A stretch of 60,680 nucleotides of DNA, from assembly GCA_003478935.1 (NCBI GenBank), contig QUFP01000026.1, positions 1 through 60,680 of the forward strand, written 5' to 3'. Positions 1 through 8,893 of this stretch are shown here, one piece after another. Each line of letters begins with the position of its first letter. The stretch's first letter is position 1. Under the pieces are notes generated by a model that worked only from the letters and a program-made list of their open reading frames with translations, was not told the DNA's origin and ran no database searches. Source of the DNA: Firmicutes bacterium AF25-13AC (GTDB lineage: Bacteria; Bacillota; Clostridia; Lachnospirales; Lachnospiraceae). A program made the translations under genes and the position numbers.

Positions 1-99
1 CTATTGCTTTTTTAGTAAAAAGTATTTATACTGTGATCTGGAATAAAAAATATATGATTCTTGCTAATGATCAAACAATGCTGCATTCGCATATTTTTA

Positions 100-111
100 T
101 GAATAGTTACA
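100..111. repeat. Possible end of a GTAACTATTCAG-type repeat
   Basis: ATGAATAGTTAC matches 11 of the 12 outer bases of the right end of the 143-bp inverted-repeat element at 34393-34535. No matching left end is visible upstream in the window, so this may be a degenerate copy or chance. The rest of 1-138 holds no gene I can support. Confidence 0.25.
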
Positions 112-138
112 TTTTTGTATAGAAAGGGGTATTTTAAC

Positions 139-1182
139 ATGGTCAGTACTACTGCAAATTTTTTATCTAATTTTTTGTCAGGTATGACTTCTGCATCAAA
201 AGTTTCCGTATCAGCGATGCGACGTTTAATCGAACATGCCAATCCACTCATTACCCCTCTCTTTGATCCTGAACCGCCGCTTTCTCTTCCTGCAGCACTT
301 TCAATATCAGACATCCGCATTTTTGATGCTAACTTTGCACCGACTGACGGCTATTGCCTTCTCCTCATCACAGAAGGACGAGGTTTTTTAGAGTTCACCA
401 AAAATACCGCACAGAATATAACTAAGGATGACACTGATCATAATAATTTCGACCATTATTCTTTAAAAAAATACTCTCTGTTTTTCTTTCCGCTCTCGAA
501 GCGCTGGCGTCTATACCTAGAAAATGCACCGTGGAAGTTTTATCTATTCTTTCTCTCAGGATCATCTATTTCTTATTATAATAAACTATTCTCCGATTCA
601 GTGAAAGAGCCTTTTGTAATTTCTGGTTCTTCTATGCTGCCTGTACAGCTTTCTCATCTGTATGATGCTCTTTCAAACTGCAAGAATGATCCACTTTGGC
701 TAGACGAACAGCTTACCAGCCTTTTATGCTTAACTATAAAAGAGGCTCGCTGCCATGCGCAGTCGAGCCTCCCATATATGATTCCTTCTTATTTAATTTC
801 TATTCGTAATTCGTTTCATAAAAATTTTGCCAAACCTTTTTCGCTGGCAGAATTAGAAACTCAATACGAAATCAGTCGTTTCCGTATTGCCCATGAATTT
901 ACAGCAGCTTTTGGGCAGTCACCAATTGCCTACCTAAATTGTCTTCGCCTGCAAAAAGCATGTGAGCTTTTAACGTGTAGTGATGACCGTATCGGAGAAA
1001 TCAGCACAGCCGTAGGATTCGAAAACACGAATCATTTTATTAATCTGTTTCGAAGACAATACGGTATGACACCTGGTACATATAGAAAACACCACAAGCA
1101 ATATATTACTTCTGAGCGTCGATCTGCTTCTGAGCTTCCTCGCGAATGGTCTCCCAACCAGCCTTCTCAAGCTCTTCATTAA
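139..1182 (+). CDS. AraC family transcriptional regulator
   Basis: A DNA-binding transcription activator with a C-terminal AraC/XylS double helix-turn-helix (about residues 220-320; IGEISTAVGFENTNHFINLF and RQYGMTPGTYRK are the typical second HTH and tail). The N-terminal 200 residues would be the ligand-sensing part and are only weakly recognisable as a cupin-like AraC arm. I chose ATG 139 because AGAAAGGGG lies 9 bases upstream; an in-frame ATG at 115 has no such site. It converges on the oligosaccharide importer downstream and is the obvious candidate regulator of that operon (inference). The last ~25 residues, past YRKHHKQ, lie antisense to the 3' end of the binding-protein gene and look like a read-through tail rather than a conserved domain. 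Confidence 0.88.
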   Translation: MVSTTANFLSNFLSGMTSASKVSVSAMRRLIEHANPLITPLFDPEPPLSLPAALSISDIRIFDANFAPTDGYCLLLITEGRGFLEFTKNTAQNITKDDTDHNNFDHYSLKKYSLFFFPLSKRWRLYLENAPWKFYLFFLSGSSISYYNKLFSDSVKEPFVISGSSMLPVQLSHLYDALSNCKNDPLWLDEQLTSLLCLTIKEARCHAQSSLPYMIPSYLISIRNSFHKNFAKPFSLAELETQYEISRFRIAHEFTAAFGQSPIAYLNCLRLQKACELLTCSDDRIGEISTAVGFENTNHFINLFRRQYGMTPGTYRKHHKQYITSERRSASELPREWSPNQPSQALH

Positions 1183-2530
1183 TGGTTTCTACCATTTCTC
1201 TAGGCTCTCTTGCGCCAGTAAACAGTTCTGAATAGTACTTCTCATATACGGCACGGCAGTTTGCAAGCTCTGTCTCGATCTCAGAGGTATCAAGGTTGAA
1301 ACCGATCATAACAGATGGTTTTGCATTCTCGTTTAACTCTTTTACTTCATCCCACTGATTGAAATCAACATCATCAGTCTGAGTTACGTTGAAGAAAGTA
1401 CCCTGTGTATATCCAGCCATCTTCCAATCTGTGCTCAGGCGATGTACCTTATTATCCTCGGTGTACTCGAAGTCAACGCCTTCTGCACCGTAGTAGAACC
1501 AGTCACGTACCTTAGAATCAGTATTAACAAGATTCAACAGCTCAAGTGCCTTATCTGGATGCTCACATCCTGAGTAGATACCATTGATAGAACCACGAAC
1601 AGTTGTATTGGATACAACAGTATCGCCGTACTGAACTGCTGTACAGTTTTCAACACCATTGTTTGGTCCCCATGTTGTCTTTGCAGCGCCACTCCAGCCC
1701 TGTGCTGCGAAGAATGTTGCATACTTACTGGAATCATCTGCTGTCGGAGCGTCTCCATTGATGATGCCTTCCTGATACATCTGGTGAATAATATCCAGCT
1801 TAGAAAGAAGTTCTTCATCATTTAATGGATTTACAACAGTCATAGTCTCATCATCATACTTTACGCCGATTGCCGGAAGACCAGAACTTAAATCATCATA
1901 AGATAAATTCAGCAGGAAGTTTGCACCGTTCTTGGACATGAAGTACGGAGATCCGCCCTCACCTTCCTTAATTGTCTTTAATGCTGTGTAAAGAGACTCA
2001 AAATCAGTTACCTTCTCAACATCGATCTCATACTTATCTGCAATATCCTGATCCCATACAAAGAACTCTGAAAGGGAGCTGTCCTTGTAGGTCGGTACGC
2101 CGTAAACTTTACCATCAATTTCTACTGCATTCCAGTAATCCTCTGGAATCATCTTATACAGCTCTGGTGCATTCTCTTCAAGCATATCTGTGATATCAAG
2201 AAGTACGCCTGTGCTTACCTCTGAGCCATAACGGTTCTGATCGGTAAACAGGATATCAAAATACTCACCTGAGTTTGTGATAACATTTCTTCTGTTATCC
2301 CAGTCGCCCCACGGTACGATTTCCATCTCTACATTCACACCGATCTTCTCTTCCAGATATGGATTAATCTGATCAAGCCACTCGTCATAGGTCTTTGGCA
2401 TTCCGCCGCCAACCTGAATCCACTTTAAAGTTACCGGATCCTCTGCAGCGTTTGCACTTACCACGCCTGCCATCATTCCAGTTGTCATAGCAACGGAAAG
2501 TCCGAGTGTTAAAATCTGTCTCTTTTTCAT
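1106..2530 (-). CDS. Extracellular solute-binding protein of oligosaccharide ABC importer
   Basis: Captures an oligosaccharide outside the membrane and delivers it to the two permeases encoded just upstream. 474 residues with a Sec signal peptide (about residues 1-29, ending SANAAED; no lipobox cysteine). The length and C-terminal run (EELEKAGWETIREEAQKQID) fit the YtcQ/LplA-like binding proteins with a DUF3502-type tail. ATG is preceded by AAGGAGGAAACAATA. It is last in the order permease, permease, binding protein and is separated from the second permease by 249 bp that contain a copy of the 174-bp repeat. No ATPase is encoded nearby, as is usual for this subfamily, which borrows a shared MsmX-type ATPase (family knowledge). 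The substrate is unknown. The gene overlaps the convergent AraC gene by 77 bp. Confidence 0.9.
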   Translation of the reverse strand: MKKRQILTLGLSVAMTTGMMAGVVSANAAEDPVTLKWIQVGGGMPKTYDEWLDQINPYLEEKIGVNVEMEIVPWGDWDNRRNVITNSGEYFDILFTDQNRYGSEVSTGVLLDITDMLEENAPELYKMIPEDYWNAVEIDGKVYGVPTYKDSSLSEFFVWDQDIADKYEIDVEKVTDFESLYTALKTIKEGEGGSPYFMSKNGANFLLNLSYDDLSSGLPAIGVKYDDETMTVVNPLNDEELLSKLDIIHQMYQEGIINGDAPTADDSSKYATFFAAQGWSGAAKTTWGPNNGVENCTAVQYGDTVVSNTTVRGSINGIYSGCEHPDKALELLNLVNTDSKVRDWFYYGAEGVDFEYTEDNKVHRLSTDWKMAGYTQGTFFNVTQTDDVDFNQWDEVKELNENAKPSVMIGFNLDTSEIETELANCRAVYEKYYSELFTGAREPREMVETINEELEKAGWETIREEAQKQIDAQK

Positions 2531-2579
2531 TATTGTTTCCTCCTTAAAATTGAAATATATTAAAATATTTTTTTATTTT

Positions 2580-2753
2580 CAACTGATACCCACGAATTGC
2601 TCCGTTGCTATGCAACTTTCGCAATTCTAAAAACATTCGGATTCACTGATTTTCTTCGAAAATCGTTGCATCCTCATGTTTTTGCGGGTTCCAAGCTCAA
2701 AAGTCTTATCGTGCAAGCACGAACGGCTTTTGGAGCTTTTGACCCTGGTATCA
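2580..2753 (+). repeat. 174-bp dispersed repeat, copy 1
   Basis: Matches the reverse complement of 57189-57362 over 174 bases with no gaps and about 14 mismatches (hand alignment). It can fold: GATTTTC-TTC-GAAAATC hairpin, the palindrome CGTGCAAGCACG, and a longer pairing between GGGTTCCAAGCTC and GAGCTTTTGACCC. It lies in the spacer between the second permease and the binding-protein gene. An ORF across it (2597-2905) is a by-product of the repeat, since a related peptide appears in the other copy. Confidence 0.85.
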
Positions 2754-2779
2754 AAATGTTTCAGTATGATTCTCTTACA

Positions 2780-3712
2780 TTATCCCTTTACTGCACCTAC
2801 TGTAAGACCAGAAATGAAATATCTCTGGAAGAATGGATAGCAGCATGCGATTGGAATGATGATGATAATAGCCATCGCCATTCGTGCACCTTCCTTTGGC
2901 ATTGAGTTCATATACTGTGCTGTACTAAGTCCAAGGGATGGATTATTTGCCATAACCTCGATATTTCTCTGTACGTGATCAAGCAATGCCTGTAAGGAAT
3001 ACAGATTTGTATTGCTGATGTACAAGGAAGACTGGAACCAATCATTCCAATAACCAAAGGTTAAGAACAATGCGATAGTTGCCATAAGCGGCTTTGATAA
3101 CGGAAGTGCAATCTTTCCAAAAATCTGAAACTGCGTCGCACCATCAATCTGTGCCGATTCAATAACTGATTCCGGAATATTTGTCTTAAAGAAAGTCTTA
3201 CATATTACAACATTAAATGAAGAAACACAAAGCGGTAAAATCAGCGACCAGATGCTGTTCTTCAAATTTAAAAGCTGTGTATTTACAACGTAAGATGAAA
3301 TCATACCACCATTGAAAATCATCGGGATGAATACAACCATTGTAAAAAAGCCATTCAGCTTATAGTTGCTTCTTGAAAGCACATATCCCATCAGCATTGT
3401 CAAAATAACACCAAGTGTCGTACCAACTGCTGTAACCAAAACAGAAACACCAAGTGCTCTAAGGATCATTTCACCCTCTCTAAACAAAAACTTGTATGCA
3501 TCAAGTGAATAAGATTCAGGAATAAACTGATATCCATTCATCTTAATTGACTGCTCTGAGGTGATCGAAATGATAAAGATGAACACGACCGGAATAATAC
3601 AAGTCAGTGCCAGAATCACAAACAAAATATTAAAAACAACATTCGTCGACTTTTTAATTTGGTTTAAATTAGAAGAATCTGCCAAATCAAGATCTTTTTT
3701 ATTTTTTGCCAT
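2780..3712 (-). CDS. Oligosaccharide ABC importer permease (LplC/YtcP type)
   Basis: Inner-membrane permease of 310 residues with about six hydrophobic segments and the binding-protein-dependent transport motif (about residues 190-210, ESAQIDGATQFQIFGKIALP, the EAA loop that docks on the ATPase). The C-terminus FISGLTVGAVKG is a signature of the LplC/YtcP branch. The start at 3712 is set by GGAGG eight bases upstream; the open frame extends 29 codons further but those codons overlap the previous gene. It begins 13 bases after the stop of the partner permease, so the two are co-transcribed and probably form a heterodimeric channel. Confidence 0.92.
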   Translation of the reverse strand: MAKNKKDLDLADSSNLNQIKKSTNVVFNILFVILALTCIIPVVFIFIISITSEQSIKMNGYQFIPESYSLDAYKFLFREGEMILRALGVSVLVTAVGTTLGVILTMLMGYVLSRSNYKLNGFFTMVVFIPMIFNGGMISSYVVNTQLLNLKNSIWSLILPLCVSSFNVVICKTFFKTNIPESVIESAQIDGATQFQIFGKIALPLSKPLMATIALFLTFGYWNDWFQSSLYISNTNLYSLQALLDHVQRNIEVMANNPSLGLSTAQYMNSMPKEGARMAMAIIIIIPIACCYPFFQRYFISGLTVGAVKG

Positions 3713-3725
3713 TTTCGTACCTCCA

Positions 3726-4673
3726 TCAAATAATCGCACTATCTTCATCGAACTTCTTAACAATTGCATTGGCAAGAATGATGGTGATACAACATGCAAC
3801 AGATTGGAAGAATGCTGCAGCAGATGTCATTCCTATTGTGGAAGAGCGCAGTGCATTGTATATATATGTGTCGATGGTTGCTGTTGTCTTAAAGATCGAA
3901 CCACTTGCTCCCTGTGAAAGCTGATAGAACAATCCAAAGTCAGAGTAGAAAATCTTACCAACATTCAAAATGAACATCATAATAATAACGTTCTTCAAAC
4001 ACGGCAGTGTAATGTGAAATACCTGCTGTCGCTTATTTGCACCATCCATAACGGCTGCTTCATAAAGAGTTGTATCAATACCAGAGATACTAGACAGATA
4101 AATAACCATATTGTATCCTGTTGATTTCCACAAATACATAAAAGTCAAAATAGCCGGCCATGCGCCTGCAGTCATGTACCACTGAATCGGCTGCTGTCCG
4201 CTGTTTCTTAACATGTTGTTAATCAAACCGTTGTTCTGATTTAAAAAGGCATCCAAAAAGTATGAAGCTACAACCCATGACATGAAGTATGGGAAAAACA
4301 TCATCGTCTGATATACCTTTGACGCTCTCTTATTGCGCATCAGGCTGATCATAATTGCAAGTCCTACAGAAACGACCATACCAAGTACAATAAATACAAG
4401 ATTGTATAAAATCGTATTTCGCAGAATTACGAACAAATCATTTGATTTAATTAAGAACATAAAGTTCTTAACACCGGCCCACTCACTGTGAATCAAATTG
4501 TAGATGAAGCTCTTTCCACCAATAACCTTGTAATTTTTGAATGCAATAATCAAGCCGAACATCGGCAAGAAACAAAACAAAATGTACCAGATCGTGGTAG
4601 GCAGCGCCATGATTGTTAACTCGGTGTCATTTTTCGTCCAGTGAGTTTTTTTCCTTTTTGTTGGTTTACTCAA
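3726..4673 (-). CDS. Oligosaccharide ABC importer permease (LplB/YteP type)
   Basis: First gene of the importer operon: 315 residues, about six membrane spans, with the EAA loop near residues 205-225 (YEAAVMDGANKRQQVFHITL). The N-terminus is basic (KPTKRKKTHWTK) and is followed by a WYILFCFLPMFGLIIAFKNY segment typical of LplB/YteP proteins, which work with an LplC partner and a shared ATPase. The start codon is TTG (4671-4673), supported by AAAAGGAGGAGAAAATC immediately upstream. A sigma-A-like promoter with an overlapping LacI-type operator lies about 155-185 bp upstream. Confidence 0.92.
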   Translation of the reverse strand: MSKPTKRKKTHWTKNDTELTIMALPTTIWYILFCFLPMFGLIIAFKNYKVIGGKSFIYNLIHSEWAGVKNFMFLIKSNDLFVILRNTILYNLVFIVLGMVVSVGLAIMISLMRNKRASKVYQTMMFFPYFMSWVVASYFLDAFLNQNNGLINNMLRNSGQQPIQWYMTAGAWPAILTFMYLWKSTGYNMVIYLSSISGIDTTLYEAAVMDGANKRQQVFHITLPCLKNVIIMMFILNVGKIFYSDFGLFYQLSQGASGSIFKTTATIDTYIYNALRSSTIGMTSAAAFFQSVACCITIILANAIVKKFDEDSAII

Positions 4674-4827
4674 GATTTTCTCCTCCTTTTTTCATTCTGG
4701 AACTCTTCACTTTTCTCTGTTTTTTTCAAACAGTCTGATTCAAAACCATTGTAAAACATCATTCTGAACATAAACTTTACACTAATTTAGAATTTTGTTT
4801 CCTTACCAATGGTTAACTCGTAGCTAA

Positions 4828-4856
4828 ATGTTAACACGTTTTCTCTGTCATGTCAA
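4828..4856 (-). promoter_or_regulatory. Promoter of the oligosaccharide importer with overlapping operator
   Basis: On the minus strand TTGACA (4851-4856), 17 bases, TAACAT (4828-4833). The palindrome TGTTAACA (4829-4836), within AACGTGTTAACATTT, overlaps the -10, as expected for repression by a LacI-family protein. The LacI gene at 5162-6175 is the nearest candidate (inference). Confidence 0.65.
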
Positions 4857-4996
4857 TAGGTTTTTTACTATTTTGCATATTATTTTTTGTTTTTTTTAGT
4901 TGTTATTTGTATAGAACGTGTATATATATTTCTCATGCCCATTTTTCCCCCGTCAAAAAGATAGTGTTTTGTTACCTTGTTACTTAACATTTTTAT

Positions 4997-5040
4997 GTTA
5001 ACATGTTACTTTTCTTTCATTTAACATGTTAACCGTTAAA
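4997..5040. promoter_or_regulatory. Cluster of TTAACATGTTAA operator-like palindromes
   Basis: TAACATGTTA at 4999-5008, the perfect 12-bp palindrome TTAACATGTTAA at 5021-5032, and TTAACCGTTAA at 5029-5039. These share TTAAC/GTTAA half-sites with the site that overlaps the importer -10 at 4829-4836, about 170-200 bp away, a spacing compatible with DNA looping. The bound protein is not known from the sequence. Confidence 0.5.
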
Positions 5041-5070
5041 TTTTACTTCAATTTGTAACTTTTCAACAAC

Positions 5071-5106
5071 AAAAGAGCAGGTATTTTCCCATACCTGCTC
5101 TTTTTA
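5071..5106 (-). terminator. Bidirectional terminator after the LacI regulator
   Basis: Perfect 12-bp stem AAGAGCAGGTAT / ATACCTGCTCTT with the loop TTTCCC, flanked by A and T runs on both sides. It lies about 55 bp past the LacI stop codon. Confidence 0.88.
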
Positions 5107-5116
5107 ATATTTTGCG

Positions 5117-5154
5117 ACTATTCAAAACTTTGCAAATTGCATTCCGAATAGTTA
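5117..5154. repeat. Degenerate GTAACTATTC-type inverted repeat
   Basis: ACTATTC (5117-5123) and GAATAGTTA (5146-5154) face each other around a short AT-rich core. The arms resemble the ends of the 143-bp element at 34393-34535, so this may be an internally deleted relative, or simply a small hairpin. Confidence 0.35.
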
Positions 5155-5161
5155 TTTATTT

Positions 5162-6175
5162 TTATATTAGCGCTCTTACACTCTCTCCGTCAATCAGATT
5201 TCCACTTATGATGCTAAGACGCCCCGGTCCCTTATCGAGTCCTTTAACTCTCGAGATAATGCGCTCTGCCGCCGCCTTTGCCATTTCCGGCATATCAACG
5301 CCATATGTTGTAATAGCCACATCGCATACCGGCATAAAGACAAAGTTATCATAACCAACAACTGAAACATCCTCCGGCACACGGTAGCCGTTTCCTTCTA
5401 GTTCATGAATAAGCACACTTGCTGTCTGATCACAATTGCATACAAATGCCGTTGGCATATCCTTTGGCAGCTTGGGCTCTATGATCTCCATAGTACCTGG
5501 TGTGCGATCCTCAACAATCCATTCTTCACGTTCTTCAAGACCGTACTGGCGAATCGCCTTTAAATATCCAAAGTACCTATCCGCAATGCTGTTACTTGAT
5601 TTTACGCTTCCGACATAGGCAATCTTTTTATGACCTTTCTTAATTAGATGTCTTGTTGCTGTGTACATGCCATAAAAATTATTTGAAATGACACAGTCTA
5701 CATCAAACTCTGCTGCAAAAAAGTCCAGAAAAATCATCGGCATTCCAGCTTCTTTCTCAAGCATTCTTAAGTATGCTCTGCTGATCTCTCCCATTATTAT
5801 AAGTCCATCAATTCTATGATCACTGACCATAACCGGCAGCACTGTATTTTTTTCTTCATCTGGCTTCAACACGCAGAATGCCAAAAGACAATTGTGAGCC
5901 GCACACGCAGTGGCAAGTTCCTGATAAAGCCTCCAATAAAACGATGATCCATTTCCCAGATAACGTTCCTGCACAAGCACGCCAATATTTACTGCCGTTT
6001 TTGCCATTATCTGCGTTCCTGGTGCATGATAGCCCATCTCAGATGCCATCTCCTTAATTTTTTCGCGAAGCTCTTCGCTGACACCACGCTGATTGGCAAG
6101 TGCATTGGAAACTGTTACTGTGCTGACACCAAGCTTTTCTGCTATATCGGACAGACGTACTGCTTTTCGTGCCAT
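5162..6175 (-). CDS. LacI family transcriptional regulator
   Basis: Sugar-responsive repressor of 337 residues. The N-terminal HTH (about residues 6-27, VRLSDIAEKLGVSTVTVSNA) is followed by the hinge and a periplasmic-binding-protein-like effector domain (about 60-337; VISNNFYGMYTATRHLIKKG and VGYDNFVFMP are family landmarks). ATG 6175 follows GGAGGTGTATTT. It has its own promoter (6269-6297) and terminator. It lies directly upstream of the operator-rich promoter of the oligosaccharide importer, so that operon is its likely target; the effector sugar cannot be deduced. Confidence 0.93.
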   Translation of the reverse strand: MARKAVRLSDIAEKLGVSTVTVSNALANQRGVSEELREKIKEMASEMGYHAPGTQIMAKTAVNIGVLVQERYLGNGSSFYWRLYQELATACAAHNCLLAFCVLKPDEEKNTVLPVMVSDHRIDGLIIMGEISRAYLRMLEKEAGMPMIFLDFFAAEFDVDCVISNNFYGMYTATRHLIKKGHKKIAYVGSVKSSNSIADRYFGYLKAIRQYGLEEREEWIVEDRTPGTMEIIEPKLPKDMPTAFVCNCDQTASVLIHELEGNGYRVPEDVSVVGYDNFVFMPVCDVAITTYGVDMPEMAKAAAERIISRVKGLDKGPGRLSIISGNLIDGESVRALI

Positions 6176-6268
6176 AAATACACCTCCACTCTATCCTTAT
6201 ATATAATTATAGTTGTAGCAACACAAATAACCCCGAATCTGTATCGCCACGTCTTTTAATTTATTTTA

Positions 6269-6297
6269 AGTATAGAATGCTTTAATAAATCTGTCAA
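6269..6297 (-). promoter_or_regulatory. Promoter of the LacI regulator
   Basis: Minus strand TTGACA (6292-6297), 17 bases, TATACT (6269-6274), a near-consensus sigma-A promoter about 95 bp upstream of the LacI start. The palindrome GTGAATTAAATTCAC lies just upstream, at about 6298-6312. Confidence 0.75.
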
Positions 6298-6308
6298 GTG
6301 AATTTAAT

Positions 6309-7775
6309 TCACATATTTTTCGCACCTTTAATTTTAAAAGTGCCTTTTCCATTTCGTTTCACATCGTAGAGCATGTTGTCCGCACTTCTGCACAGCGAAA
6401 CAAAATCCTCCCCTCCGCCAATAAAGGCTACTCCTCCTGCACTGGCAGACACCGTGACATGCTCACCGCCCGACATTATCAAATGAGAAATTTCTCTTTG
6501 AAATTCGTCCATATATCTATGAGCATCATCTGACGCAGCATTCTTTATGTAAACAACAAACTCATCTCCTCCATAGCGGCCAAGAATACTATCCTTAGGG
6601 AAACATTTTTTCATAGCAGCTGCAAAATGCTTTAGGCACAAATCTCCATTAGCGTGACCATATTTATCATTATAATCCTTAAAGTTATCCACATCAATAA
6701 AAATAAAAACGCCCGATATCCTCTTTAAAAGAGTTTCATCCACAGCTGCCTGAAATGCTCTGCGGTTAAAAAGCCCTGTGAGTGCATCAGTATCAGACAA
6801 TCCTTTATAAATTTCCTTATCCTTCTTTTCCATAAGAAGAATTGTCAGCATATACAATATCGTAAATAACACGAGAATGCTTCCATACACACCACCCCAA
6901 GCTGAAAAATACTGTGTAATATTAGAAATTTTTTTATTTGCCAGCTGTACTATAATATACCATCCCGGCATACTCGAAATACTTCGATATGAAATAGTTG
7001 CATCCTCGCCTCTGACATTTGCTGTAAATCTGCCTTCTTTTACCCCCATGCGCATATCAAGCACCCAATCATTGTAAGAATATCCATCGTAATAGCGAAA
7101 ATATTTTTGCTGAAGAAGCAGATTATTCCATATACCTGATGTTGATTCTTTACCGCTAATACATGTAATATAATTTTCCGAATCTGACTTTAGCAGATGA
7201 ACGCTGACTTTGCCCTGTAAAAGCTCATAAATCCCAAGCTTTTTTAAATTTTCTATCATAACAGATACATAAAGTGCATCTATTCTGTCATCATCTGGCG
7301 CCATAGCAACAACCGTCATAACCATACCACCATTCTTACTTGACTGATATGGTTCAGAAATAAATGATTCTTCTGCTTTTTTTACCTGTTCATCTAATCC
7401 ATTCTTTTTAAGATCAGCCACCGCACAGGCACCGCCATAGATCTCACCGTCTTTCATAAAAAAACCTATATCACAAAAAACAGTCTGATCAAGATCGCGC
7501 TCCAAACGCGCTAGTATCTCCTCTGGCTTTTTCTCCTCTATATTTCGTACTGTTTTGACATTTTCCTTTGCATAGCTTTGAAGATAATCTATAGTTTCAT
7601 TCATCTTTTCAGCATATAATCCACTGATTAACTCCAAATGCTCTGTATTATAATCCTTTGCAATCTTCGTTAGATGAAAATAGGCTATTACAATTACAGC
7701 AGTACACACTACTAGATATAATATGAGCATTCCTCTTCTCTTTTTTTTGCTCCTTCTTCGATCCTTCACGGTCAT
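6309..7775 (-). CDS. Membrane Cache-type sensor diguanylate cyclase (GGDEF)
   Basis: 488-residue membrane protein predicted to make cyclic di-GMP. A transmembrane helix (about 14-33), an extracellular sensor of about 250 residues with the pattern of a double Cache domain, a second helix (about 292-315) and a GGDEF domain (about 326-485; DALTGL at 330-335, intact GGDEF at 402-406). No RxxD inhibitory site is seen at the usual position (PKDS instead), so product inhibition may be absent. There is no EAL or HD-GYP domain. Its ATG overlaps the stop of the upstream binding lipoprotein (ATGA, 7772-7775) and has GGGAGGGA before it, indicating translational coupling. The pair probably forms a sugar-responsive signalling unit (inference). 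Confidence 0.92.
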   Translation of the reverse strand: MTVKDRRRSKKKRRGMLILYLVVCTAVIVIAYFHLTKIAKDYNTEHLELISGLYAEKMNETIDYLQSYAKENVKTVRNIEEKKPEEILARLERDLDQTVFCDIGFFMKDGEIYGGACAVADLKKNGLDEQVKKAEESFISEPYQSSKNGGMVMTVVAMAPDDDRIDALYVSVMIENLKKLGIYELLQGKVSVHLLKSDSENYITCISGKESTSGIWNNLLLQQKYFRYYDGYSYNDWVLDMRMGVKEGRFTANVRGEDATISYRSISSMPGWYIIVQLANKKISNITQYFSAWGGVYGSILVLFTILYMLTILLMEKKDKEIYKGLSDTDALTGLFNRRAFQAAVDETLLKRISGVFIFIDVDNFKDYNDKYGHANGDLCLKHFAAAMKKCFPKDSILGRYGGDEFVVYIKNAASDDAHRYMDEFQREISHLIMSGGEHVTVSASAGGVAFIGGGEDFVSLCRSADNMLYDVKRNGKGTFKIKGAKNM

Positions 7776-8830
7776 TCCCTCCCACTAAGATAATCCGCAT
7801 CAATCAGTACCACTCCAGTATCAAAATACTTTTGTTCATACCTGCTTCCACTTACAAAATCATATAAAGCAGTAAGACCAAGATATCCCATTTGATCCTG
7901 TCTCTGCATAAGTGTTCCTGCAAAATAATCCGGATTTTGAATGATCTGAACCGTAATATCTGCCATGTCAAAACCAACTAAAACAATATCTTTTCTATTT
8001 TCTTCTAAAAGCTCACCTGCTATGCCGATGGTTGATGTATTGTTACACCCAAAAATACCTTTCAGGTTTTCATGCTGATCAATAAGCTTCTTCGCATCAG
8101 ACTGCGCTTTTTCTACATTACCGCCGTTTAAGTAAATGTCCTGTGCAATCTCCCATTTTGCCGGTGAATGCAAAGACCAGTATTCTAAAAAACCTGATAC
8201 GCGATTTATCATCGCCTGTGACGTATCAGATGACAGCATAATTCCTACTTCAAGCTCCTCTGACGGCAAATTGCCTGCTTCCTTTAATAAACCAAGCATT
8301 TCCTTTGCCGCCATCTGTCCTGCATTTACATTATCTGTCATATAGCAGGCATCAAATTCGCATTGATTAATGGAAGAATCAATCAATGCCACATATATCC
8401 CACTCTCCCTTGCTTTTTTACAGCTTTCCACAAGCTCATCCGAGGTTGCCGGTGCAAGCAAAATTCCACTCGCACCGCTTTCTATTGCTTCATCAATCAA
8501 TTTAATCTGACCTTCAATATCAGTCTCATTGTCGATTCCGCCAAGATATACAGATGCATCTATTTCATTTGCCGCTTTTGATACGCCTTCTATCACCGTC
8601 TCCCAGTAGACTCCATGGTAATTCTTTAAAATTACATAAAAGCTTTTATCACTGTCAGAATCTGAAATACATGTATACTCCACTATAGAAGACTGTGCTT
8701 TTAAGCTTGTATCAACCTTCTTTTGGCATCCGATTGCTGTCCAAAAAAGGATTGTAGACACGACAATCATCAAAAAATATACTTTTTTATAATTTTCGCG
8801 CGCATTTTGTTCTGTTTTTCGAGTTTTCAT
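7772..8830 (-). CDS. Sugar-binding lipoprotein (RbsB-like), signalling partner of GGDEF protein
   Basis: 352-residue periplasmic-binding-protein fold (Peripla_BP_4/RbsB type) anchored as a lipoprotein: a hydrophobic segment ending in TAIGC (Cys35) after a basic N-terminus. Landmarks include the core run IKLIDEAIESGASGILLAP and ALIDSSINQC; GIFGCNNTSTIGIAGELLEE is typical of sugar binders. ATG 8830 follows GGGGGAAGGA; an in-frame ATG 11 codons earlier lacks a site. No permease or ATPase follows. The next gene, overlapping by 4 bp, is a Cache-GGDEF protein, so this binder probably presents a ligand to that sensor rather than to a transporter (inference). It has its own strong promoter. Confidence 0.9.
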   Translation of the reverse strand: MKTRKTEQNARENYKKVYFLMIVVSTILFWTAIGCQKKVDTSLKAQSSIVEYTCISDSDSDKSFYVILKNYHGVYWETVIEGVSKAANEIDASVYLGGIDNETDIEGQIKLIDEAIESGASGILLAPATSDELVESCKKARESGIYVALIDSSINQCEFDACYMTDNVNAGQMAAKEMLGLLKEAGNLPSEELEVGIMLSSDTSQAMINRVSGFLEYWSLHSPAKWEIAQDIYLNGGNVEKAQSDAKKLIDQHENLKGIFGCNNTSTIGIAGELLEENRKDIVLVGFDMADITVQIIQNPDYFAGTLMQRQDQMGYLGLTALYDFVSGSRYEQKYFDTGVVLIDADYLSGRE

Positions 8831-8893
8831 TCCTTCCCCCACACGAATATAGTCTAATTGCACTATTTTTATAATGCAAAACTCTTCTTAACT

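Larger units (their letters stand above)
4674..5161. other. 488-bp regulatory intergenic region
   Basis: No gene seen. It is very AT-rich and contains, left to right: the promoter and operator of the importer operon (4828-4856), a cluster of TTAACATGTTA palindromes (4997-5040), the bidirectional terminator of the LacI gene (5071-5106), and a degenerate inverted repeat (5117-5154). Confidence 0.7.

Noticed and set aside
2597..2905. 102-residue + ORF in the importer spacer
   Set aside because: It runs through the 174-bp repeat and into the 3' end of a permease on the other strand. The similar peptide in the other repeat copy reflects repeat identity, not a protein.
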